DNA of 40,814 nt, taken from assembly GCA_002713365.1 (NCBI GenBank), contig PASR01000016.1, positions 1 through 40,814 of the forward strand, read 5' to 3'. How positions within the stretch are numbered: position 1 is the first letter of the stretch; every line of letters begins with the position of its first letter. Of the stretch, positions 8,353-15,877 are shown one piece after another. The position numbers were made by a program, and so were the translations under genes. The stretch is from Rhodospirillaceae bacterium (lineage in GTDB: Bacteria; Pseudomonadota; Alphaproteobacteria; UBA6615). A model generated the notes under the pieces. The model saw only the letters and a list, made by a program, of their open reading frames with translations. It did not search any database and had not been told where the DNA came from.

Positions 8353-9126
8353 TTAGCCTGTCCAGTTACCGCCATTAACATCTAGTGTTGCTCCAGTGGT
8401 AAAAGCCGCCCCTGGTGTGCACAAATACCAAATAGCATGAGCCTGTTCAGCCGCTAATCCAAGACGGCCCACTGGTATCCCTCTTGCCGTCGCGGCTAAA
8501 CGTTCTTCACTGTGTCTTTCTGCCCGCGGTGTGCGAGTTGTACCGGGAGCTATGGCATTAACGGTTATTCCAAAAGGCGCTAGTTGCATAGCTAAAGCTC
8601 GCGTGAAACCTAAAACACCCGCTTCCATAGTTGAATACTGTATCGCAGCATCAACGCGACCACGCCTACCCGTGGTAGAGGACATATTAACGATACGTCC
8701 ATAACCGTTTTTCTTCATCAACGGCACTAAAGCTTTTGTCATCAAAAATTTTGAGGTGATATTCCAAGAATAACTATGATTCAGGGCCTCAATTGTTACA
8801 CCTTCTATCGGGGGCGCCTCGAGCCAACCTCCGGCTATATTACATAAAATATCAGCACGACCCCAACGTTCTTGGATCACTTTGCTAATTTCTAAAACTT
8901 GGTCTTCATTAGCACAGTCACAAGCGAGAAAATGAGCTTCATGACCAGATTCACGTAGTCTGTCGATCAATTTCTCTCCTTTCGCAACTACTCGTCCAAG
9001 GGCAATAGTCGTGGCTCCTTCAAATGCAAAGCGCTCTGTACAAGCCCCACCTATGCCAGCAGTACCTCCGGTAACTACCGCAACTTGTCCCTTGATTGAG
9101 GTCAAATGTTTAAAGTTATTTGTCAT
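8353..9126 (-). CDS. SDR family oxidoreductase with YxxxE instead of YxxxK
   Basis: A 257-residue short-chain dehydrogenase/reductase fold. It has the cofactor motif TGGTAGIG (residues 19-26), NIAGG at 96-100, the structural Asn in WNIT (122), MSS for the catalytic Ser at about 149-150, and Tyr164 in QYSTMEAG. The position four after Tyr, normally the catalytic Lys, is Glu168 (codon GAA). It ends in LDVNGGNWTG like its neighbour at 9137-9898, about half identical by eye, so the two are tandem paralogues; ten bases separate them. Without the Lys, ordinary NAD(P)(H) redox chemistry is doubtful: it may be a divergent or non-redox SDR, or a partner subunit of its paralogue. Confidence 0.85.
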   Translation of the reverse strand: MTNNFKHLTSIKGQVAVVTGGTAGIGGACTERFAFEGATTIALGRVVAKGEKLIDRLRESGHEAHFLACDCANEDQVLEISKVIQERWGRADILCNIAGGWLEAPPIEGVTIEALNHSYSWNITSKFLMTKALVPLMKKNGYGRIVNMSSTTGRRGRVDAAIQYSTMEAGVLGFTRALAMQLAPFGITVNAIAPGTTRTPRAERHSEERLAATARGIPVGRLGLAAEQAHAIWYLCTPGAAFTTGATLDVNGGNWTG

Positions 9127-9136
9127 AAGAAGTTAC

Positions 9137-9898
9137 TTAGCCCGTCCAATTGCCGCCATTAACATCGAGTACCGCGCCTGTAGTAAAAGCCGCACCAGGC
9201 GTACAAAGATACCAGATCGCATGGGCTAATTCTTCTGGTTTTCCCATGCGACCAACTGGAATTGACTTTTCACGCTCAGCTAAAATTTCTGGTGGATGCC
9301 GTCTTACCCTAGGTGTTAGTACGAGGCCTGGCGCAATTGCGTTTATAGTAATTCCGAAGGGCGCAAGCTCCACGGCTAAACGTCGTGTCATACCAAGGAT
9401 GGCAGCTTCATTTGTCGAGTACTCAATCGAAGAACCATTGCGGGCTGTGCGACCAGCCACAGATGAAATATTAACGATACGGCCGTAATTATTGCTTTTC
9501 ATAACCGGTACTAATTCACGTGTAATCAGAAATTTTGCAGTAACATTCCAATCAAAATTATGACGCATGTCGGCATTTGAGACTTCTTCTAGTGGCGGTG
9601 CATCAATAAAACCTCCTGCCGTATTAACAAGTATATCTACCCGCCCCAAATTATCAATAATAGTGCGGGTTGCGTGTTTGACTTCGGATTCATCTGCGCA
9701 TTCAGCCATAATAAACATAGCCTCACCACCAGCCTCTGATATCTTCTTAACTACCGCGTCACCCTTCTCCTTAGTTCTGCCTATTACTACAACTTTAGCT
9801 CCTTCGGCTCCAAATCGCAGAGCCGTCGCTTCTCCCATTCCTGCAGTGCCACCCGTAACGACGGCAACCTGTCCTTTAATCGATGTCAATGATTCCAT
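9137..9898 (-). CDS. SDR family oxidoreductase, tandem paralogue, also YxxxE
   Basis: A 253-residue SDR, first gene of the minus-strand pair. The motifs are TGGTAGMG, NTAGG, Asn118 in WNVT, ISS (Ser145/146), and Tyr160 in EYSTNEAA, with Glu164 where Lys is expected. The C-terminal block TPGAAFTTGA...LDVNGGNWTG is nearly identical to the paralogue. The residue after the first glycine motif's acidic/basic loop reads IGRTKEKG, suggesting NADP rather than NAD (inference). AGAGGTATAAT precedes the ATG. It is divergent from the VOC gene; the 117-bp gap must contain both promoters. Confidence 0.86.
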   Translation of the reverse strand: MESLTSIKGQVAVVTGGTAGMGEATALRFGAEGAKVVVIGRTKEKGDAVVKKISEAGGEAMFIMAECADESEVKHATRTIIDNLGRVDILVNTAGGFIDAPPLEEVSNADMRHNFDWNVTAKFLITRELVPVMKSNNYGRIVNISSVAGRTARNGSSIEYSTNEAAILGMTRRLAVELAPFGITINAIAPGLVLTPRVRRHPPEILAEREKSIPVGRMGKPEELAHAIWYLCTPGAAFTTGAVLDVNGGNWTG

Positions 9899-10015
9899 AT
9901 TATACCTCTATACTTATGCAATAATTTACTCTTGGTGAGTTATAGCAAGCAATATATCTTTATAATTTGTATTAATGAATAATAGACTTTAACAAACATA
10001 TTTGTGGAAAATAAA

Positions 10016-10459
10016 ATGGTAAAAAATAAAGCACGCGCGCTTGGCATTAATCATATTGTTCTTGAAGTAGATGACCTTGATAAGGCTTTAACCTTTTACG
10101 GAAAAATTTTTGAATTTAATCTGCGTGGTAGAAACGATAATAACGCGTTCATTGATATGGGAGACCAATTTATCCAACTTAGACTCGGCCGCACACAAGA
10201 GCCTGACGGCGCACGACATTTTGGGTTTGTTGTCGATAACCGAGAAGCAGTTAAACAAGCGCTAGATGAAATGGGTGTTCAGATGCTAGAGCATCGTATG
10301 AATTTTCATGACCCTTGGGGTAACAGGGTTGAGGTTGTTTCCTATGAAGACATTCAGTTTACAAAAGCACCCAATATAATGAGAGGAATGGGGGTAAAAA
10401 ATTTGGAAAAGACCCCATCAGCCATCAAAGAGCTCGCCAAAAAAAATATGGCGCCATAA
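10016..10459 (+). CDS. VOC (glyoxalase/bleomycin resistance/dioxygenase) family protein
   Basis: A 147-residue vicinal-oxygen-chelate protein with two beta-alpha-beta-beta-beta modules. The first begins LGINHIVLEVDDLDKALTFY, with His as a metal ligand. The second contains ARHFGFVV and FHDPWGNRVEVVSYED, with the last ligand Glu. VOC enzymes cover glyoxalases, epimerases, extradiol dioxygenases and resistance proteins, so a catabolic role is plausible but the reaction is open. I choose the ATG at 10016, which has TGGAAA just upstream; an in-frame GTG at 10004 would add four residues. It is divergent from the SDR pair. Confidence 0.82.
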   Translation: MVKNKARALGINHIVLEVDDLDKALTFYGKIFEFNLRGRNDNNAFIDMGDQFIQLRLGRTQEPDGARHFGFVVDNREAVKQALDEMGVQMLEHRMNFHDPWGNRVEVVSYEDIQFTKAPNIMRGMGVKNLEKTPSAIKELAKKNMAP

Positions 10460-10616
10460 TCACTCTTTACTAGCAAGTATTAATTATTTTTCGTTTTATG
10501 ATGACATAATATCTCTAAGATTTATTCTGAATTATATTTATTTTCTAGTTAATTCTCTTAAACTTTTTAGTCTAAATCTAAAAACAAAGTATGGACAATC
10601 TAATCAGCTAACCCCA

Positions 10617-10641
10617 TTGTTATTTCTAATAAAAATAACAA
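10617..10641. repeat. 9-bp perfect inverted repeat, possible operator
   Basis: TTGTTATTT (10617-10625) and AAATAACAA (10633-10641) form a perfect dyad with a 7-base spacer, 33 bp before the ATG of the GlcG/HbpS-like gene. There is no U-run, so it is not an obvious terminator. It could be a regulator binding site in the leader of the 10.7-15.2 kb gene series. Confidence 0.35.
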
Positions 10642-10674
10642 ACATAAAATCGTTTATAAATAGAGAGTAAAAAT

Positions 10675-11115
10675 ATGTCATTTGCATCTTCTCGCCGCCT
10701 TACAACAGACGGTGCTAAACTCATGCTGAAGGCAGCTATCGCTAAGGCTGAAGCCATAGGAATACCTGTCACAGTCGCGATAGTAGACGGCGGCGGTCAC
10801 ATGCTAGTCTTAGAACGCATGGACGGTGGACGTTTTCACACCGTACACTCGTCAACAACCAAGGCTGTAACTGCAGCATCTAATATGAGACCCACAACAA
10901 CTAAAGGAGCTCAAGGACAAGATTTAGACACATTGCATGCCATTGGTCTTTCTTTGGCTGCGGGTACAGATAGATGGACTGCAATGGAAGGCGGCTTTCC
11001 AATCATGATTGAAGGAGAGTGTGCTGGGGGGATAGGCGTTAGTGGAGGAGATTGGCAACAAGATCAAGATGTTGCTACAGCCGCAGTAGACGCAGTCGGA
11101 GCAACAACAATGTAA
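10675..11115 (+). CDS. GlcG/HbpS (DUF336) family heme-binding-like protein
   Basis: A 146-residue protein with the full DUF336 layout. The N-terminal helix has LMLKAAIAKAEAIGIPVTVA, then VDGGGHMLVLERMDGG, HSSTTKAVTAAS and a glycine-rich end with GGFPIMIEGECAGGIGVSGGD. The family includes GlcG, beside glycolate oxidation genes, and HbpS, a heme-binding sensor component; members are common next to catabolic oxidoreductases. Function here is not known. It is 34 bp upstream of the TctC gene and likely heads the same transcript. AGAGAG lies before the ATG. Confidence 0.82.
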   Translation: MSFASSRRLTTDGAKLMLKAAIAKAEAIGIPVTVAIVDGGGHMLVLERMDGGRFHTVHSSTTKAVTAASNMRPTTTKGAQGQDLDTLHAIGLSLAAGTDRWTAMEGGFPIMIEGECAGGIGVSGGDWQQDQDVATAAVDAVGATTM

Positions 11116-11149
11116 TAAATTTTAACAAAACTCAACTAAGGGAGAAGTT

Positions 11150-12109
11150 ATGAGTATTATTAATTTTACATCTAAGTGCTTACTAACAATAGGGCTAATC
11201 ACTGCTGCAACCACAGCAGTGGCCTTTCCAGAAAAACCAATAGAGTTTGTAATTCCTTTCGGGGCTGGAGGCGGAGCAGATATAGAAGGCCGTCTACTCG
11301 CACAGGAAATGGCTAAAGTTTTAGGGGTGCCCGTAACACCCGTAAACCGCAAGGGGGGTGGAGGAGCAATAGCATACACCCACACTAAAAATGCAAAACC
11401 CGATGGATACACCATAGCGTGGAATTCTACGTCAGTTTTGACAACAACCAACCTGGGCAATACAGATTTTTCATATGATGCGATGGACCATGTTGGTAGA
11501 GTAGAGTTTCAACCGCAACCTTTTGCAGTAAAATCAAGCTCAAAATGGAAAACTTTTGCTGACTTTGTTTCTGATTGTAAGTCTTCTCCAGGAAAACTAA
11601 AAGTAGCTAACTCTGGTACAGGCAGTGCTACCCATACAGCCGCTATAGCACTGATGAACGCCGTAGGGTGTAAAGTTATACATTTACCAAAAGGTATTAA
11701 GGGGCGTAACAAATCAGTTCTTAATGGAGAGGCTGATGCAATGATTGCGCCTTTAACTGGAGCCGTAAATTTAACAAAAGCCGGTAAAATAAGATTATTG
11801 GTAATGCCTACAGATGTAAGAAACGACGTTTTTCCGGACATACCAACAGCTAAAGAATTGGGTTATAATGCTTCACTAGATCTATTTCGTGGACTTTCGG
11901 TCCCACCGAACACACCAGAGAAAATTAAATCCATTCTTGCTGATGCTATGGCTAAAGCAGCTAATTCAAAACCCTTTTTAGCTTTAGCTAAAAAGAAGGG
12001 GTTTAAAGTTTCAACACTTGGCCATAAAGAATTCAGTGCATTACTTTCACGTGAAGACAAGAAAGTTAAAACTATTTTTGCAAGTGCGGGATTATTAAAT
12101 AAAAAATAA
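11150..12109 (+). CDS. Tripartite tricarboxylate transporter substrate-binding protein (TctC/Bug family)
   Basis: A 319-residue periplasmic binding protein. A signal peptide covers about residues 1-25, with cleavage likely near TAVA-FPEKP. The Bug-family start EKPIEFVIPFGAGGGADIEGR follows, the glycine-rich loop that holds the carboxylate of the ligand. It delivers a carboxylic acid to the TctAB membrane unit encoded next. AAGGGAGAAGTT before the ATG is a good ribosome binding site. A strong hairpin with a T-tract follows the stop, which would make this protein more abundant than the membrane subunits. The ligand could be an aromatic or dicarboxylic acid; sequence does not say. Confidence 0.9.
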   Translation: MSIINFTSKCLLTIGLITAATTAVAFPEKPIEFVIPFGAGGGADIEGRLLAQEMAKVLGVPVTPVNRKGGGGAIAYTHTKNAKPDGYTIAWNSTSVLTTTNLGNTDFSYDAMDHVGRVEFQPQPFAVKSSSKWKTFADFVSDCKSSPGKLKVANSGTGSATHTAAIALMNAVGCKVIHLPKGIKGRNKSVLNGEADAMIAPLTGAVNLTKAGKIRLLVMPTDVRNDVFPDIPTAKELGYNASLDLFRGLSVPPNTPEKIKSILADAMAKAANSKPFLALAKKKGFKVSTLGHKEFSALLSREDKKVKTIFASAGLLNKK

Positions 12110-12119
12110 AAATACTTAC

Positions 12120-12157
12120 GGGACTGTTCTTAAGAAAGAACAGTCCCCTTTTATTTT
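12120..12157 (+). terminator. Intrinsic terminator or attenuator between tctC and tctB
   Basis: A perfect 12-bp stem, GGGACTGTTCTT (12120-12131) with AAGAACAGTCCC (12136-12147), has a 4-base loop and is followed by TTTTATTTTTAT. It sits inside the transporter operon, between the binding protein and TctB, and probably limits read-through so that TctC is made in excess. Confidence 0.88.
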
Positions 12158-12204
12158 TATCGATAAGTTTCATCATGCATATTTCTTAATTGAAAGAGAG
12201 TCTT

Positions 12205-12687
12205 ATGCGACGGAAGAATATTATAGCCGCCGTAGCAATAATTTTATTAACCGTAGTATATGCTACTCTAACAGCTCAACTGCCTACTAGGAGTCTTCCT
12301 GATACTCCGGGACCAACTTTTTTCCCGTGGGTAAATATATTTTTACTTCTAGTTTTATCAATTTCATTATTAATAAGTTCTATTTTTACTGTAAAAACAG
12401 TTGAAAACAGTGATGAGTTCCATGAAGGACCACGCAAAACCAAATCTACAGTTATAGCTTTTATAAGCTTTATTTTATATCTTATTTTATTGCCAAGTAT
12501 AGGTTTTGTGATGGCAACAATTCCATTTTTTGCAGCCATGATGGTCTTATTTTCTGAAAAAAGATTCCTGCAAATTATAATCGGCTCAATAACCTTCACA
12601 GTATTTTTCTATATTTTATTTCGATATGGCTTTAATATATTTTTGCCCACTGGTAATTGGCAAAACCTACTAGGGGCTTTTTCTTAA
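12205..12687 (+). CDS. Tripartite tricarboxylate transporter small membrane subunit TctB
   Basis: A 160-residue membrane protein with about four hydrophobic helices: residues about 5-22, 37-60, 82-100 and a C-terminal pair. The PGPTFFPWV motif near the first loop is usual for TctB. It is the small permease subunit working with TctA and TctC. I use the ATG at 12205, preceded by GAAAGAGAG; a TTG at 12190 would swallow that site. Its stop overlaps the TctA start by one base (TAATG). Confidence 0.85.
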   Translation: MRRKNIIAAVAIILLTVVYATLTAQLPTRSLPDTPGPTFFPWVNIFLLLVLSISLLISSIFTVKTVENSDEFHEGPRKTKSTVIAFISFILYLILLPSIGFVMATIPFFAAMMVLFSEKRFLQIIIGSITFTVFFYILFRYGFNIFLPTGNWQNLLGAFS

Positions 12688-14177
12688 TGAACCCCGATAT
12701 TTTAATTGGCATTAGTCAAGCAACAGGAATTATAGTTCTATTTTCTTCCTGTATAGGGGTTCTTATTGGTCTTACAGTAGGAATGATCCCAGGATTAACT
12801 ATAAGCACTGGAATCATTGTTCTTCTTCCTATTACCTTCGTGTTACCTCCTGATGTTTCTATTGCTCTTTTGCTTGGTTTGTATGTTGGTGGCATGACTG
12901 GAGGCAGTTTCTCGGCAATTCTTCTAAACATTCCAGGAACTCCTTCCGCCTCGGCCACAGCTATAGATGGTTACCCCCTCGCAGTCCGAGGTGATGCTGG
13001 TAGAGCTTTAGGAATAGCAATCACTGCTAGTTTTATTGGTGGGGTTGTTAGCTTTCTATTTCTTTTATTTATAGCACCAATATTAGCAAACTTTGCCCTT
13101 CATTTTCGAACGGAGGATATGTTTTCTATTCTTCTTTTCGGCCTTACAATAATTTGTAGCTTCGCGACAAAATCCTTAATTAAAGGCCTACTTTCCGCTG
13201 TTATTGGTTTGAGTATTGTAACTATAGGACAAGATCCTGTTATGGGAACCCAGAGGTTTACATTTGGACAAGTGAACCTTATGGCAGGCATCCATTTTCT
13301 AACAGCTATGATTGGTCTATTCGCCATACCTCAGCTGATCAGCAATATAAATAGTAATAATAATGCTAAAGGCCGTGTTAAAGAAAAATTATCCTCTATC
13401 ATTCCTAACAGATTAGACTTTAAAAAAATTAGATCACCAATTGCGATCGGGTCTACCATTGGTGCATTTTTAGGAACATTACCAGGTGCTGGAGGACCAA
13501 TTGCTGCATTCATAAGTTATGATTACGCTAAAAGGCTTTCAAAAAACCCGGAAGAATTTAATAAGGGAGCTATTGAAGGGGTAGCTGCTCCAGAATCAGC
13601 CAATAATGCAGTAACGGGCGGGGCACTTATTCCGATGATGACTCTTGGGATACCGGGAGACCCTGTTACAGCAATATTAATAGGTGCACTAATTGTACAC
13701 GGATTAGCGCCAGGGCCGCTGATGTTTCTTGAGCGTGCTGATTTTGCATACGGAGTAATATTTTCATTTTTTTGGGCCAATATATTTAATTTTTGTATAG
13801 CAATTTTATCTGTAAAATACCTAGTGAAGGTATTGGCCACTCCCACTTATTTATTGATGCCGTGTTTGGCTGTTCTTTGCGTTATAGGAAGTTTTGCACT
13901 TAGAAATAATTTCTTTGATGTATACATAATGCTAATTTTTGGTTTGATTGGTATTTTTATGAAATGGCTCGACATGCCCATTGTTCCATTACTTTTAGCA
14001 CTAGTCTTAGGATCACAATTCGAAGAAAATTTAAGGGTGGCTTTAACAGCTTCTCAGGGAGATGTCTCGGTTTTCGTGAATTCACCTATAAGCCTTAGTT
14101 TTATAATTTTATCATTAATATCAGTTATCTGGTCGCTAAGGACCGCTCGCAAAAAAAAGCGGTCTATACGCGCCTAA
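12687..14177 (+). CDS. Tripartite tricarboxylate transporter large permease TctA
   Basis: The 496-residue permease has 10-12 hydrophobic segments. It shows the duplicated TctA signatures GMIPGLTISTG near the N-terminus and GTLPGAGGPIAAFISY in the second half, along with LLNIPGTPSASATAIDGYP and GAIEGVAAPESANNA. It carries the carboxylate using a cation gradient. The ATG at 12687 overlaps the TctB stop, so translation is probably coupled; a TTG at 12657 inside TctB is unlikely. The C-terminal tail is basic (RTARKKKRSIRA), fitting a cytoplasmic end. Confidence 0.92.
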   Translation: MNPDILIGISQATGIIVLFSSCIGVLIGLTVGMIPGLTISTGIIVLLPITFVLPPDVSIALLLGLYVGGMTGGSFSAILLNIPGTPSASATAIDGYPLAVRGDAGRALGIAITASFIGGVVSFLFLLFIAPILANFALHFRTEDMFSILLFGLTIICSFATKSLIKGLLSAVIGLSIVTIGQDPVMGTQRFTFGQVNLMAGIHFLTAMIGLFAIPQLISNINSNNNAKGRVKEKLSSIIPNRLDFKKIRSPIAIGSTIGAFLGTLPGAGGPIAAFISYDYAKRLSKNPEEFNKGAIEGVAAPESANNAVTGGALIPMMTLGIPGDPVTAILIGALIVHGLAPGPLMFLERADFAYGVIFSFFWANIFNFCIAILSVKYLVKVLATPTYLLMPCLAVLCVIGSFALRNNFFDVYIMLIFGLIGIFMKWLDMPIVPLLLALVLGSQFEENLRVALTASQGDVSVFVNSPISLSFIILSLISVIWSLRTARKKKRSIRA

Positions 14178-14194
14178 AGTAAGGAGAACATCTA

Positions 14195-15205
14195 ATGGTT
14201 TCTACCCCCTTTAAAGTAGCATCAATAGGACTTGGTTGGTGGTCGGACGTACTTGCAGAAGCAGTAGGTCGATCAAACGGGGGCATCGAAATTACTTCTT
14301 GCTTCACACGTTCACCAGATAAACGAGAAAAATTCTCCAAAAAATTTGACTGTCGCAACGCTTCAAGCCTTGAGGAAATATTAGATGATCCAAGTATTGA
14401 TGGAATAATTAACACTACTCCTAACCACGCCCATCTAGAGACAACTAGAGCAGCTGCAAAAGCTGGAAAACATGTTTTCCTAGATAAACCTATAGCCAAC
14501 AACATATCTGATGCCAAGGCAATTACCAAAGTATGCAAAGAAGAGGGTATAATACTTAGTGTAGGCTATCAAAGAAGAAGAGAAAGCCACTTTAGGTGGA
14601 TAAAAAGTAATATTGATAGTGGAAACTTTGGTACTCTAGTTCAAGCAGAAGCTAATATTAGTCGAGATCGTGAAGGAAAATTTGAACTAGATCACTGGCG
14701 CTATACTGCGGAGGGTATGCCTGGGGGAGTAATGCTACAGATAGGACTTCATTATGTGGACGTATTAATGATGCTGTTAGGCCCAATTAAATATGTTTCA
14801 GGAATGGCATCACAATTAGTACTACCAGGAGATAACCCCGATGTTGGTACGCTATTAATGCAACACGAAAATGGGGCTATCTCATCTCTGTCCACAAGTT
14901 ACGCATCTGCCTCCGAATATTATCTTTTTAATATTTATGGAAAAAAAATGTCTGCTTACTATAATTTATTTGACGGTCTTAGAGCTTTAAAACAAGGAGA
15001 TAAAAATCAAATGTCTGTCGAAAATAGTGAAGTAGATACCATACTAGAACAACTCAATGAATGGGCGAACGCCTATAAAAATAAATGTTTAATTGAGGTT
15101 GGCGGGGAAAGTGCCACAAACTCTCTTGCGGTAGTGCTAGCCGGCATAAAATCAGTTAAAGACAAAAGGCAAGTAGAAGTTGCTGAAATTATTAACTCAT
15201 CCTAA
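14195..15205 (+). CDS. Gfo/Idh/MocA family NAD(P)-dependent oxidoreductase
   Basis: A 336-residue two-domain dehydrogenase. The Rossmann half begins VASIGLGWWSDVLAEAVG and contains NTTPNHAHLETTRAAAKAG and the family's EKP-like motif as FLDKPIAN. The C-terminal substrate domain has GGVMLQIGLHYVDVLMML, with the His used in catalysis. Substrates are usually sugars or cyclitols, but the neighbours suggest a carboxylate catabolite. It starts 17 bp after TctA behind TAAGGAG and is probably the last gene of that operon; a terminator follows. Confidence 0.87.
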   Translation: MVSTPFKVASIGLGWWSDVLAEAVGRSNGGIEITSCFTRSPDKREKFSKKFDCRNASSLEEILDDPSIDGIINTTPNHAHLETTRAAAKAGKHVFLDKPIANNISDAKAITKVCKEEGIILSVGYQRRRESHFRWIKSNIDSGNFGTLVQAEANISRDREGKFELDHWRYTAEGMPGGVMLQIGLHYVDVLMMLLGPIKYVSGMASQLVLPGDNPDVGTLLMQHENGAISSLSTSYASASEYYLFNIYGKKMSAYYNLFDGLRALKQGDKNQMSVENSEVDTILEQLNEWANAYKNKCLIEVGGESATNSLAVVLAGIKSVKDKRQVEVAEIINSS

Positions 15206-15264
15206 TATTATGAAGCGGCGCCCAGCTCTAATATTTACAAAAAACATTTAATGTTGCCGTATAA

Positions 15265-15297
15265 AAAAAGACCCTCTGAGTTATAGTAGGGTCTTTT
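15265..15297. terminator. Bidirectional intrinsic terminator
   Basis: AAAAAGACCCT (15265-15275) pairs with AGGGTCTTTT (15288-15297) around a 12-base loop, with T-runs on both strands. It separates the Gfo/Idh/MocA gene from the convergent hypothetical gene ending at 15333 and can serve both. Confidence 0.85.
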
Positions 15298-15332
15298 TAA
15301 GTGAGTAAACTAATTGTAATACAATTTGTTTA

Positions 15333-15734
15333 TTATGAAATTTCCCAGATCTCCCATTCTGCATTTCCGCTAGCATCAACTTCCCATGTATACATGCAAG
15401 CCGCTCCATTAAGACTGGAAAGTGAAGGGGCTACAGTTTCAAAATAAACTGAACCTTTAAAGGAAAAACCGCCGTCACTTGTTGGCTTTCCTATTCCAGT
15501 TGCCTTAAATGTAGCAACACCATCTTGAGCCATTATAATTCCTGCATTACATTCCCCATAAAAAGCACCGTGTGCCCTCATAACAGAGCTATATGTTGCC
15601 ATACTACTAACTTCAGTTCCCGCTAGCATACCTTGTCCATTAGCCGACGTCTCAATAGTTGGCATTCCGTTTTCTGCAGCGAGAGCCTTGTTTGTACAGG
15701 TTGCTGTAAGCGAACCCACTTTGTTTTCTAACAT
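15333..15734 (-). CDS. Hypothetical protein, probable small beta-barrel
   Basis: A 133-residue protein that I do not recognise. It is rich in Gly, Ser, Thr and aromatic residues in alternating patterns, for example ATFKATGIGKPTSDGGFSFKG and ACMYTWEVDASGNAEWEIWE, which suggests an antiparallel beta-barrel of the lipocalin or allene-oxide-cyclase-like type (inference only). No signal peptide or membrane helix is seen. Four cysteines are spread through it. AAGGAAATTTAAAC precedes the ATG. It is flanked by the shared terminator on one side and the flavin monooxygenase, on the same strand, 143 bp upstream. Confidence 0.6.
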   Translation of the reverse strand: MLENKVGSLTATCTNKALAAENGMPTIETSANGQGMLAGTEVSSMATYSSVMRAHGAFYGECNAGIIMAQDGVATFKATGIGKPTSDGGFSFKGSVYFETVAPSLSSLNGAACMYTWEVDASGNAEWEIWEIS

Positions 15735-15877
15735 GTTTAAATTTCCTTCTATATCTACGTATTAATTTTTCAGATAATCATAATATTATATATTTTGTAA
15801 TTTTATGACAATTTAACGAACATTGGTAAGCTATATTAATAGACAAGGCTATTAACTGCTTTCGCAGTATTATGAGA

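Noticed and set aside
12657-12686. TTG start for TctA inside TctB
   Set aside because: The ATG at 12687 overlaps the TctB stop in the usual coupled way and begins at the family's normal N-terminus.
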